Below are positions 30,201 through 37,694 of a stretch of DNA of 64,000 nucleotides, in pieces. Positions within the stretch are counted from its first letter, which is position 1. Every line of letters begins with the position of its first letter. The notes below the pieces were generated by a model. It was not told the DNA's origin. It worked only from the letters and a program-made list of their open reading frames with translations, and searched no databases. Source of the DNA: Streptomyces flaveus (GTDB taxonomy: Bacteria; Actinomycetota; Actinomycetes; Streptomycetales; Streptomycetaceae); contig NZ_BMPQ01000005.1 of NCBI RefSeq assembly GCF_014647675.1, positions 347,459-411,458 of the forward strand. Reading direction: 5' to 3'. A program made the position numbers and the translations under genes.

Positions 30201-30449
30201 CTATGCTCCGGTGACCGCGGGCAACGGGAGCACCAGATCTCCCCGGACGGGGTTGCGCCGCTCCGCGTTGAGCCCACGCACTGTTGGCACGGCGCCGAAC
30301 CATGGACCCTCGCGGAACGTACGCCAGGACAGGTGGTCGTACGTGTACGCCGTGTGGAACCCCAGCTGCTCTGCGCGCTGCCACGCGGAACGCCCTCCCT
30401 CATGCCGGCGGCGGTACGGCAGGATCACGGTGCTCAGGCGCAGACTCAT
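30201..30449 (-). pseudogene. Truncated duplicate of the LLM oxidoreductase N-terminus
   Basis: An 82-codon frame reads MSLRLSTVILPYRRR, then [20 protein letters not shown] and WFGAVPT, almost identical to residues 1-52 of the adjacent LLM oxidoreductase ([27 protein letters not shown]). After that the similarity becomes patchy and frameshifted (LNAERRNPVRGDLVLPL against [15 protein letters not shown]) and a stop follows 10 bases before the intact gene. It cannot form a barrel. It could still be translated as a short peptide, but I read it as a decaying partial duplication. Confidence 0.82.
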
Positions 30450-30493
30450 GGCTCCGAGCCCAGGCGCAGCCCAGGGCCCGCCGATGCGGCCGG

Positions 30494-31093
30494 TCAGTGC
30501 GGGCCGGGAAACCGCAGGTAACGCGGGGGCACGGCGGCCGTGAGCCAGACGCCGTTGGCGCTGACGCGGAAGACGTGGCCGTCGCGGTGCATGGCGGAGG
30601 CATCCACGGAGAGCACGACGGGACGGCCGCGGCGGGCACCGACGCGGCTCGCGGTCTCGCGGTCCGGCGAGAGGTGCACGTCATGCCGGTTCATGGGCCT
30701 GAGGCCCTCGGCGCGGATCGCGTCCAGGTTGCGGGCCACGGTCCCGTGGTAGAGGTACGCGGGCGGCGTCGCCGGGGGCAGACCGAGGTCCACCTCGACG
30801 GAGTGGCCCTGGCTGGCGCGGATCCGGGTGCCCTCGATCGCGAAGCGCCGCTTGTCGTTGGTGGCCACCACGTGGTCGAGCTCGGCCCGCGTGAACCGGA
30901 AGCCATGGGCTGCCGCCGCGGCCATCAGCGTCTCGATCTCGACCCAGCCGCCCTCGTCGAGCGTGAGCCCTATCCGCTCTGGCTGATGCCGCAGGTGTTT
31001 CGACAGGTACTTCGACACCTTCACGGTGCGGCGTTCGTCGATCTCAGAGCCGACCTCGGCATCGATCTCGGCATCGGTCTCGGAATCGTTCAT
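30494..31093 (-). CDS. kptA: RNA 2'-phosphotransferase (Tpt1/KptA family)
   Basis: A 199-residue protein. After an acidic N-terminal tail (SETDAEIDAEVGSEIDE) it shows VSKYLSKHLRHQPERIGLTL and GWVEIETLM (winged-helix half) and YLYHGT, EGLRPMNRHDVHLS, VGARRGRPVVLSVD (ADP-ribosyl transferase half). The conserved Arg-His-Arg-Arg set appears satisfied by KHLRH, YHGT and the later Arg residues. Tpt1 moves an RNA 2'-phosphate to NAD+; bacterial substrates are unclear, since no tRNA-splicing ligase partner is nearby. The ATG at 31093 is chosen because the frame upstream lacks homology. DnaA boxes lie upstream. Confidence 0.9.
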   Translation of the reverse strand: MNDSETDAEIDAEVGSEIDERRTVKVSKYLSKHLRHQPERIGLTLDEGGWVEIETLMAAAAAHGFRFTRAELDHVVATNDKRRFAIEGTRIRASQGHSVEVDLGLPPATPPAYLYHGTVARNLDAIRAEGLRPMNRHDVHLSPDRETASRVGARRGRPVVLSVDASAMHRDGHVFRVSANGVWLTAAVPPRYLRFPGPH

Positions 31094-31149
31094 GGCGCCA
31101 GAGTGCCTGGTGAGACGCTGATCACGCATTTTATTTAGGTGCGGAGGTT

Positions 31150-31204
31150 TGATCCACAGCCAAGTGCGTTATCCACAGGGCAAGTTGGTGATACCTGTGG
31201 ACAA
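31150..31204. promoter_or_regulatory. DnaA-box group upstream of kptA
   Basis: Three 9-mers in 55 bp: TGATCCACA at 31150 (one mismatch), TTATCCACA at 31169-31177 (perfect) and TGTGGACAA at 31196-31204 (perfect, opposite orientation; TTGTCCACA is the Streptomyces consensus). They lie between the kptA start and the end of the hydrolase-SDR gene. Confidence 0.75.
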
Positions 31205-31269
31205 CTCTCTGTCACTTCGGTGTTTTTCCTCAGCCATCGCGAGCCATCGCAGCTGTCTCAGCCGTCTCC

Positions 31270-33075
31270 TCACAGTCGTGGCTCTATCCGTCCGATCGCG
31301 CGCAGTGCCCTGGGTGTGAAGCGGGCCATGAGATGGGCGCCGCGGGCCTCGGGGGTCACAGGCACCATGGGCTGGTTGCGGACGACGGCGCGCAGGACGG
31401 CGTCGGCGACCTTCTCCGGCGGGTAATTGCGCAGCCCGTACAGCCGCGCGGTCTTCTTCCGACGCCGCTTCTCCTCGTCGGCGTCGACGCCCACGAAGTG
31501 TGCGGTCGAGGTGATGTTGGTGTTGACGAACCCCGGGCAGATCGCCGAGACGCCGATGCCCTGGCCCGCCAGCTCCGCGCGCAGGCACTCGCTGAGCATC
31601 AGCACCGCCGCCTTGGAGGTGCTGTAGGCGGGCAGCGTCTTCGAGGGCAGATACGCCGCCGCCGACGCGGTGTTGACGATATGGCCGCCCTGTCCGCGCT
31701 TGACCATCTGCCTGCCGAAGAGCCGGCAGCCGTGGATCACGCCCCACAGGTTGACGTCGAGGACCTTCTTCCAGTCCTCCGCCGTGGTGTCGAAGAAGGA
31801 GCCGGAGAGACCGATCCCGGCGTTGTTCACCAGTACGTCGACCACCCCGTACTCGGCGGCGACCTTGTCGGCGAACTTCTCCATGGCCTGTTCGTCACCG
31901 ACGTCGACCGTCTCGGCCCACGCTTCGGCGGCGCCGCCCTGCCGGGACAGCTCCGCGGTGCGGGCCGCGCTCTGCGCGTCCCGGTCGACGGCCACCACGC
32001 GTGCTCCGGCCTCGGCGAACGCCAGGGCGGTGGCCCGCCCGATGCCGCTGCCCGCCCCGGTGACCAGCACGAGCTGCCCGCCGAAGCGGTCCGCGTACTT
32101 GCCGGTCGCCACCGGTGCGGGCGTTCCACTCTCGGTCGAGGTCACGAACTCGGTGATCCAGGCGGCCAGTTGATCGGGTCGGGTGCGCGGGATCCAGTGC
32201 TTGGCCGGGAGCGTGCGGCGGACCAGCCGCGGGGCCCACAGCTCCAACTCGTCGTAGAGCCGCTCGGACAGGAAGGCGTCGTCCAGGGGCGTGATGAGCT
32301 GCACGGGCGCGTGTGCGTACGCGTCCGGGCGCGGATTGCGCAGCCGCGGACGCATGTTGTCCCGGTACAGCCACACGCCGTGCGCCGCGTCCGAGGGCAG
32401 CGAGGCGGTCGGGTACTCGTCCGTGGGGACCTTCTCGATCCGCCGCAGGATCTTCGGCCACTGCTTGCCGAGCGGGCCGCGGCAGAGAAGTTCGGGCAGG
32501 ACAGGGACGTGCATCGCGTAGATGTACCAGGACTTGGCTTCCTGGCCGAGGAGTTGACCGAGCCTGCGCGGGGTCGGGCGGGCCATGCGTTTCTTGATCC
32601 AGTGCCCGAAGTGGTCCACGGAGGGCCCGGACATCGACGTGAAGGAGGCGATCCGCCCCTCGGTGCGCCCGACCGTGACGAACTCCCAGCCCTGGCCCGA
32701 GCCCCAGTCATGCCCGACCAGATGCACCGGCCGGTCGGGGCTGACCGCGTCCGCGACCGCCAGGAAGTCGTCCGTCAGCTTCTCCAGAGTGAACCCGCCG
32801 CGCAGCGGCTGCGGCGCGGTTGACCTGCCGTGGCCCCGGACGTCGTACAGCACCACGTGGAAACCGCGCTCGGCGAGGCGTGGAGCGACCTCGGACCACA
32901 CCTCCTTGGTGTCCGGATAGCCGTGGACGAGCAGGAGGGTCGGCCGCGCGGGGTCCCCCAGTTCGGCGACGCACAACTCGACCTCGCCCGTCCGCACCCA
33001 GCGCTCGCGCGCGCCCTTGAGCAGACCTTCGCCTGTCGGGCGATCCCCCTTGCCCGTATGGACTCGCTTGCTCAC
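31270..33075 (-). CDS. Alpha/beta hydrolase - short-chain dehydrogenase fusion
   Basis: About 601 residues in two enzymes. Residues about 25-300 form an alpha/beta hydrolase of the epoxide-hydrolase/haloalkane type: LLVHGYPDTKEVW (oxyanion HGxP), VGHDWGSGQGW (nucleophile Asp), with a late His in AKHWIPRT. Residues about 330-600 form a classical SDR: VTGAGSGIGRA (NAD(P) binding), NNAGIG, YSTSKAAV (catalytic Tyr-x-x-x-Lys). A joint hydrolysis-oxidation role on an unknown lipid or epoxide substrate is inferred. The GTG at 33075 with GGGGGAG upstream is preferred over longer starts. It appears monocistronic and is flanked on both sides by DnaA boxes. Confidence 0.88.
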   Translation of the reverse strand: MSKRVHTGKGDRPTGEGLLKGARERWVRTGEVELCVAELGDPARPTLLLVHGYPDTKEVWSEVAPRLAERGFHVVLYDVRGHGRSTAPQPLRGGFTLEKLTDDFLAVADAVSPDRPVHLVGHDWGSGQGWEFVTVGRTEGRIASFTSMSGPSVDHFGHWIKKRMARPTPRRLGQLLGQEAKSWYIYAMHVPVLPELLCRGPLGKQWPKILRRIEKVPTDEYPTASLPSDAAHGVWLYRDNMRPRLRNPRPDAYAHAPVQLITPLDDAFLSERLYDELELWAPRLVRRTLPAKHWIPRTRPDQLAAWITEFVTSTESGTPAPVATGKYADRFGGQLVLVTGAGSGIGRATALAFAEAGARVVAVDRDAQSAARTAELSRQGGAAEAWAETVDVGDEQAMEKFADKVAAEYGVVDVLVNNAGIGLSGSFFDTTAEDWKKVLDVNLWGVIHGCRLFGRQMVKRGQGGHIVNTASAAAYLPSKTLPAYSTSKAAVLMLSECLRAELAGQGIGVSAICPGFVNTNITSTAHFVGVDADEEKRRRKKTARLYGLRNYPPEKVADAVLRAVVRNQPMVPVTPEARGAHLMARFTPRALRAIGRIEPRL

Positions 33076-33180
33076 ACGCTCCCCCTTACGCATGCCGGTC
33101 AGGCCCGTCAGCGGTCGCGTGCCGGGCCCTGTCGAATGTTCCAATTGTTGGAAGCGGCGTCAACGGGCAGGTGCGGAGCC

Positions 33181-33207
33181 TGTGGACAACCAGCCCGATG
33201 TGGACAA
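33181..33207. promoter_or_regulatory. Two tandem perfect DnaA boxes in an 18-bp direct repeat
   Basis: TGTGGACAA occurs at 33181-33189 and 33199-33207 inside a repeated unit (GTGGACAACCAGCC plus four bases). They lie in the divergent gap between the hydrolase-SDR gene and the ABC cassette. Confidence 0.75.
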
Positions 33208-33343
33208 CCAGCCTGACGTGGAAATCCGGCGCCGGTTGTTCGACCTCAGGGGGACCCTTACGGGCCCGTAATACCGGAGAGTGACGCCGATACAGCTCCC
33301 TGGGGTGACGCCTCGCTGTGGCCTGCGCCACTACTTTCGAATC

Positions 33344-34324
33344 GTGACTGTGATCGCGACCGAAAGCCTGAGCAAGCGGTTCCCCAGGGTGACCGCGCTT
33401 GACCGGCTCTCCATGGATGTCGGGCCCGGTGTGACGGGACTCGTCGGAGCCAACGGAGCCGGCAAGTCCACACTGATCAAGATCCTGCTGGGTCTGTCCC
33501 CGGCCACCGAGGGCCGCGCCGAAGTGCTCGGCCTCGATGTCGCCACGAAGGGCGGTGACATCCGCGAGCGGGTCGGGTACATGCCCGAGCACGACTGCCT
33601 GCCGCCCGATGTCTCGGCCACCGAGTTCGTCGTCCATATGGCGCGCATGTCCGGCCTGCCCCCGGCGGCGGCCCGCGAACGCACCGCGGACACGCTGCGC
33701 CACGTCGGCCTGTACGAGGAGCGCTATCGCCCCATCGGGGGCTACTCCACCGGCATGAAGCAGCGCGTCAAGCTCGCGCAGGCCCTCGTCCACGACCCCC
33801 AACTGGTCTTCCTCGACGAGCCGACCAACGGCCTCGACCCCGTCGGCCGTGACGAGATGCTGGGCCTGATCCGCCGCATCCACACGGACTTCGGCATCTC
33901 GGTCCTGGTCACCTCGCACCTGCTGGGCGAGCTGGAGCGCACCTGCGACCACGTCGTCGTCGTCGACGGCGGCAAGCTCCTGCGGTCCAGCTCCACCACG
34001 GACTTCACACAGAGCACGGCGATCCTCGCGATCGAGGTCACCGACACCGACGACCACCCGGACGGCACCCGTGCGGTGCGCGAAGTGCTGCACGCGCGCG
34101 GGATCGACACCCACGACGGCAGCGGACTGCCGGGCGCCGGTCACATCCTGCTGCTGACGGCGGACGGCGAGGAGACGTACGACCTCGTACGCGACATCGT
34201 CGCCGACCTCGGCCTCGGCCTGGTCCGTATGGAACAGCGCAGGCACCACATCTCGGAGGTCTTCAAGGACGCCGACGACGCGCGGGACGAAGAGCGGAAG
34301 GAGGCGGTCGGCCATGGCGGTTGA
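33344..34324 (+). CDS. ABC transporter ATP-binding protein (first pair)
   Basis: About 326 residues. Walker A GANGAGKST near residue 36, Q-loop region GYMPEHD, signature YSTGMKQRVKLAQAL near 137, Walker B LVFLDEPTNGLD and switch His in VTSHLLGELE. The C-terminal roughly 100 residues extend beyond the nucleotide-binding domain, as in ABC-2 exporters. The GTG start at 33344 (VTVIATESLSKRF) is chosen; the frame upstream has no homology. Its end overlaps the next permease start by 11 bases. First gene of a four-gene cassette ATPase-permease-ATPase-permease. Confidence 0.93.
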   Translation: MTVIATESLSKRFPRVTALDRLSMDVGPGVTGLVGANGAGKSTLIKILLGLSPATEGRAEVLGLDVATKGGDIRERVGYMPEHDCLPPDVSATEFVVHMARMSGLPPAAARERTADTLRHVGLYEERYRPIGGYSTGMKQRVKLAQALVHDPQLVFLDEPTNGLDPVGRDEMLGLIRRIHTDFGISVLVTSHLLGELERTCDHVVVVDGGKLLRSSSTTDFTQSTAILAIEVTDTDDHPDGTRAVREVLHARGIDTHDGSGLPGAGHILLLTADGEETYDLVRDIVADLGLGLVRMEQRRHHISEVFKDADDARDEERKEAVGHGG

Positions 34325-35219
34325 GCAGACCCCGGCCCAGGCCGGCGAGCAGAGCCGGATCCACAACATCGGCTACCGCAACTACGACGGCCCGCGCCTG
34401 GGACGCGCCTACGCCCGCCGCTCGCTCTACTCGCAGTCCCTGCGCGGCTCGTACGGCCTCGGCCGCTCGGTCAAGTCCAAGGTCCTGCCGATGCTGATCT
34501 TCGTGGTGATGTGCGTGCCCGCGGCCATCATGGTCGCCGTCGCGGTCGCCACCACGGCGAAGGACCTGCCGGTCGACTACACGCGGTACGCGATCTTCCT
34601 GCAGGCGGTCATCGGCCTGTACGTGGCCTCGCAGGCACCGCAGTCCGTCTCGCGCGACCTGCGCTTCAAGACCGTACCGCTGTACTTCTCGCGCCCCATC
34701 GAGACCGCCGACTACGTCCGCGCCAAGTACGCGGCGCTGGCCTCGGCGATGTTCATCCTCACCGCCGCACCCCTGCTCGTGCTCTATGTGGGCGCGCTGC
34801 TGGCCAAACTTGACTTCTCGCACCAGACCAAGGGATTCGCACAGGGGCTTGTCTCCGTGGCACTGCTTTCACTGCTCTTCGCCGGCATAGGCCTGGTCAT
34901 CTCGGCGGTCACCCCGCGCCGCGGCTTCGGCATCGCGGCCGTCATCGCCACGCTGACCATCTCCTACGGGGCGGTGTCCACCGTCCAGGCCATCGCGTAC
35001 AACCAGGAAAGCACCGGAGCGATCGCCTGGCTCGGCCTCTTCTCACCCATCACGCTCATCGACGGAGTACAGACCGCCTTCCTCGGCGCCTCGTCCTCCT
35101 TCCCCGGAGAAGTGGGCCCGTCGACCAGCGAGGGCGTCGTCTACCTTCTCGTCGTCCTGGGCCTCATCGTCGGCTGCTACGGCCTCCTGATGCGCCGCTA
35201 CCGAAAGGTCGGACTGTGA
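34314..35219 (+). CDS. ABC-2 type permease (first pair)
   Basis: A 301-residue permease with about six TM helices (near residues 60-85, 100-120, 150-175, 185-210, 215-240 and 270-292). The start IHNIGYRNYDGPRLGRAYA is typical of the Streptomyces ABC-2 family with an N-terminal soluble stretch. It pairs with the preceding ATPase; the exported substrate is unknown. It overlaps both neighbours (11 bases before, 4 after), so the cassette is translationally coupled. Confidence 0.9.
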   Translation: MAVEQTPAQAGEQSRIHNIGYRNYDGPRLGRAYARRSLYSQSLRGSYGLGRSVKSKVLPMLIFVVMCVPAAIMVAVAVATTAKDLPVDYTRYAIFLQAVIGLYVASQAPQSVSRDLRFKTVPLYFSRPIETADYVRAKYAALASAMFILTAAPLLVLYVGALLAKLDFSHQTKGFAQGLVSVALLSLLFAGIGLVISAVTPRRGFGIAAVIATLTISYGAVSTVQAIAYNQESTGAIAWLGLFSPITLIDGVQTAFLGASSSFPGEVGPSTSEGVVYLLVVLGLIVGCYGLLMRRYRKVGL

Positions 35220-36127
35220 CCACGCTCAACATCGACCACGTATCACGCTGGTTCGGAAACGTGGTGGCCGTCAACGACATCACCATGACGATCGGCCCCG
35301 GTGTCACCGGCCTGCTCGGCCCGAACGGCGCCGGAAAATCCACCCTCATCAACATGATGGGCGGCTTCCTCGCCCCCTCCACGGGCTCCGTCACACTCGA
35401 CGGCCGGCCGACCTGGCGCAACGAACAGATCTACAAGAAGATCGGCATCGTCCCGGAGCGCGAGGGGATGTACGACTTCCTCACCGGCCGCGAATTCGTC
35501 GTCGCCAACGCCGAGTTGCACGGACTCGGCAAGAAGGCCGCCCAGAAGGCGCTCACCACGGTCGAGATGGAATACGCGCAGGACCGGAAGATCTCGACGT
35601 ACTCCAAGGGCATGCGGCAGCGCGTGAAGATGGCCTCCGCGCTCGTCCACGAGCCGTCCCTGCTGCTGCTCGACGAGCCCTTCAACGGCATGGACCCGCG
35701 CCAGCGCATGCAGCTGATGGACCTGCTGCGCCGCATGGGAGACGAGGGCCGCACGGTGCTGTTCTCGTCCCACATCCTCGAAGAGGTCGAGCAACTCGCC
35801 TCGCACATCGAGGTGATCGTCGCCGGACGGCACGCCGCGAGCGGCGACTTCCGGCGCATCCGCCGCCTGATGACCGACCGCCCGCACCGCTACCTCGTGC
35901 GTTCCAGCGACGACCGCGCACTCGCGGCAGCGCTGATCGCCGACCCGTCGACCTCCGGCATCGAAGTGGACCTCCAGGAGGGCGCGTTGCGTATCCAGGC
36001 GGTCGACTTCGGGCGCTTCACGGCACTGCTGCCGCGGGTGGCCCGTGACCATGGCATACGGCTGCTGACGGTCTCGCCGTCGGACGAGTCCCTCGAGTCC
36101 GTCTTCTCGTATCTCGTCGCGGCGTAG
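35216..36127 (+). CDS. ABC transporter ATP-binding protein (second pair)
   Basis: A 303-residue ATPase: Walker A GPNGAGKST near 38, signature YSKGMRQRVKMASAL near 130, Walker B LLLLDEPFNGMD and switch region FSSHILEEVEQLASH. It is a paralogue of the first ATPase in this cassette. Its GTG overlaps the preceding permease stop by 4 bases. The C-terminal extension (about 220-303) probably contacts the permease or regulates it. Confidence 0.93.
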   Translation: MTTLNIDHVSRWFGNVVAVNDITMTIGPGVTGLLGPNGAGKSTLINMMGGFLAPSTGSVTLDGRPTWRNEQIYKKIGIVPEREGMYDFLTGREFVVANAELHGLGKKAAQKALTTVEMEYAQDRKISTYSKGMRQRVKMASALVHEPSLLLLDEPFNGMDPRQRMQLMDLLRRMGDEGRTVLFSSHILEEVEQLASHIEVIVAGRHAASGDFRRIRRLMTDRPHRYLVRSSDDRALAAALIADPSTSGIEVDLQEGALRIQAVDFGRFTALLPRVARDHGIRLLTVSPSDESLESVFSYLVAA

Positions 36128-36136
36128 GAGGCCAAG

Positions 36137-36856
36137 ATGTACGACCCCACAGTCGCCCGGCTCACCTACCGGGCCCTGCTCGGCCGCCGCCGGGCCCTCA
36201 TCCTGGGCGCGCTGCCCTTGCTGCTGATCGTGCTCTCCGTGGCGGTCCGTGCCTTCACCGGCACCGACGACCAGGTGGCCGTCAACCTCCTCGGCGGGTT
36301 CGCGCTCGCCACCATGGTCCCGATCATCGGCGTCATCGCCGGTACGGGCGCGATCGGGCCGGAGATCGACGACGGTTCCGTCGTGTATCTGCTCGCCAAG
36401 CCGATCAAGCGCCCCACGATCATCTTCACCAAGCTGATCGTCGCCATCGCCGTGACCATGGCGTTCTCCGCGCTCCCGACGTTCCTCGCGGGAATGATCC
36501 TCAACGGCAACGGGCAGCAGATCGCCGTCGCTTACACCGTGGCCGCGCTGGTCGCCTCCATCGCGTACGCCGCCCTCTTCCTGCTGCTCGGCACCGTCAC
36601 ACGGCACGCGGTGGTCTTCGGGCTCGTCTATGCCCTGGTATGGGAGGCCCTCTTCGGGACGCTGGTGTCCGGGGCGCGCACGCTCAGCGTCCAGCAGTGG
36701 TCGCTCGCCGTGGCCCACGAGGTCACGGGCGCCGATCTCGTCACCTCCGACGTCGGCCTGGCGACCGGGACGGTGCTGCTGATCGTGGTGACCGTGGCCG
36801 CCACATGGTTCGCGGGGCAGAAGCTGCGGACGCTGACACTGGCCGGCGAGGAGTAA
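36137..36856 (+). CDS. ABC-2 type permease (second pair)
   Basis: A 239-residue membrane protein with about six helices, an ABC-2 permease that starts 9 bases after the second ATPase with GGAGG upstream of its ATG. Visible: IGPEIDDGSVVYLLAKPIKR, a conserved intracellular loop of this family. It completes the second half of a two-transporter cassette and is followed by a strong terminator. Confidence 0.9.
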   Translation: MYDPTVARLTYRALLGRRRALILGALPLLLIVLSVAVRAFTGTDDQVAVNLLGGFALATMVPIIGVIAGTGAIGPEIDDGSVVYLLAKPIKRPTIIFTKLIVAIAVTMAFSALPTFLAGMILNGNGQQIAVAYTVAALVASIAYAALFLLLGTVTRHAVVFGLVYALVWEALFGTLVSGARTLSVQQWSLAVAHEVTGADLVTSDVGLATGTVLLIVVTVAATWFAGQKLRTLTLAGEE

Positions 36857-36905
36857 GACCGCCCTCCAAGCGCCGGTCGGTCCAAGCGCTCCGGGGAGTC
36901 GGGGC

Positions 36906-36955
36906 GGCTCCACGCGCGCGTGCCCGATGCCAGGGGTCCACGCGCGCGTGGAGCC
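36906..36955 (+). terminator. Strong terminator after ABC cassette
   Basis: A 17-bp perfect inverted repeat (each arm contains CCACGCGCGCGTG, itself nearly palindromic) with a 16-base loop, followed by TTT. It lies 50 bases after the last permease gene. Confidence 0.8.
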
Positions 36956-37080
36956 TTTCGCGCTGCGAGGACCGTGTGGTGCGGGGCCTCTTGCGACGCG
37001 GAGTTTTTGATCTTGAGATCGGCTTTACACGCACAACGGCACACTTGTCCAAAGGGGATGCACGACAAGGAGGAACGGGG

Positions 37081-37320
37081 ATGGCAAGGCAGGCACCGCG
37101 AAGCGACGGTCAGGGGGAGTCCGAAGACACCTGGGACGAACTCGTCCTGGACGAGGACTTCATACGGTCCGCCGAGACGGCCGAGCCGTCGGCACGCGCC
37201 CGTATGCTCGCGGCCCGCTGGCGCAATGGAGGTCCTGAGCCACAGCCCTGGCGGTCCGACGAGCCGCCCGCGGGCTGGTTCTTCAGCAAGGCGCGACGAC
37301 GCAGGTGGCGCCGGCGGTAG
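37081..37320 (+). CDS. Small conserved hypothetical protein, Arg-rich C-terminus
   Basis: A 79-residue protein starting at ATG 37081, with an excellent AAGGAGG 8 bases upstream. The N-terminal half is acidic (ESEDTWDELVLDEDFIRSA), the middle has ARARMLAARWRN and the end is WFFSKARRRRWRRR. The strong ribosome site and acid-then-basic layout argue for a real gene. I do not know its function. It follows the ABC cassette but lies behind its terminator, so it has its own promoter in the 36960-37050 region. Confidence 0.75.
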   Translation: MARQAPRSDGQGESEDTWDELVLDEDFIRSAETAEPSARARMLAARWRNGGPEPQPWRSDEPPAGWFFSKARRRRWRRR

Positions 37321-37346
37321 CCGCTCCCGGGCCGCCCCGCCTGGAG

Positions 37347-37379
37347 TGCGCTTCTACTGCGCTTCTACTGCGCTTCTAC
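37347..37379. repeat. Three tandem copies of an 11-bp unit
   Basis: The unit TGCGCTTCTAC is repeated three times without error and is bracketed by CTGGAGTG on both sides (37341-37348 and 37380-37387). Confidence 0.9.
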
Positions 37380-37487
37380 CTGGAGTGCCTTTTTATTCGG
37401 TGGCGCCCAACTCGGCGTACGGGCAGAGTAGTTATGTCCAGGTCGCCGGGTTCCTCCGGCGCCGCATTCTGGGAGAGGAGCGCGACG

Positions 37488-37550
37488 ATGCCCATCAGTA
37501 GCAGTCCGTCGAGCTCCCGACAGGGCAGCCCGCGGCGCACTCCGGAGTAG
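37488..37550 (+). CDS. Possible 20-residue basic peptide
   Basis: ATG 37488 to TAG 37550 encodes MPISSSPSSSRQGSPRRTPE. GGGAGAGGAG at 37471-37480 is a strong ribosome site with 7-base spacing. The Ser/Pro/Arg composition suggests no fold or membrane segment. It could be a leader peptide or a chance frame; only conservation would tell. Confidence 0.35.
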   Translation: MPISSSPSSSRQGSPRRTPE

Positions 37551-37646
37551 CTACCGCTCCGTCGAGTCCGTCCCGCACGGGGAGCTGCCCGGGGCGGCCG
37601 CTTCGAGCGCGCATCTCGCGCGGGCCGCCCCTCCCGACGTTGCCGG

Positions 37647-37688
37647 AACGCTGCCGCTGTGATGTGCCAGGTCCACAGCGGCAGCGTT
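37647..37688. terminator. Terminator after HAD gene
   Basis: A 15-bp perfect stem (AACGCTGCCGCTGTG and complement) with a 12-base loop, 7 bases beyond the stop of the minus-strand HAD gene. It could act in both directions. Confidence 0.75.
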
Positions 37689-37694
37689 GCGCGC

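Larger units (their letters stand above)
37321..37694. other. Intergenic region with tandem repeat and possible 20-codon ORF
   Basis: It holds three exact copies of an 11-bp unit, a short ORF with a strong ribosome site, and the terminator of the HAD gene, each listed separately. No longer gene is credible. Confidence 0.6.

Noticed and set aside
31333..32823. 496-codon plus-strand open frame opposite the hydrolase-SDR fusion
   Set aside because: The minus-strand protein has intact hydrolase and SDR motifs; the antisense frame has shadow composition and no ribosome site.
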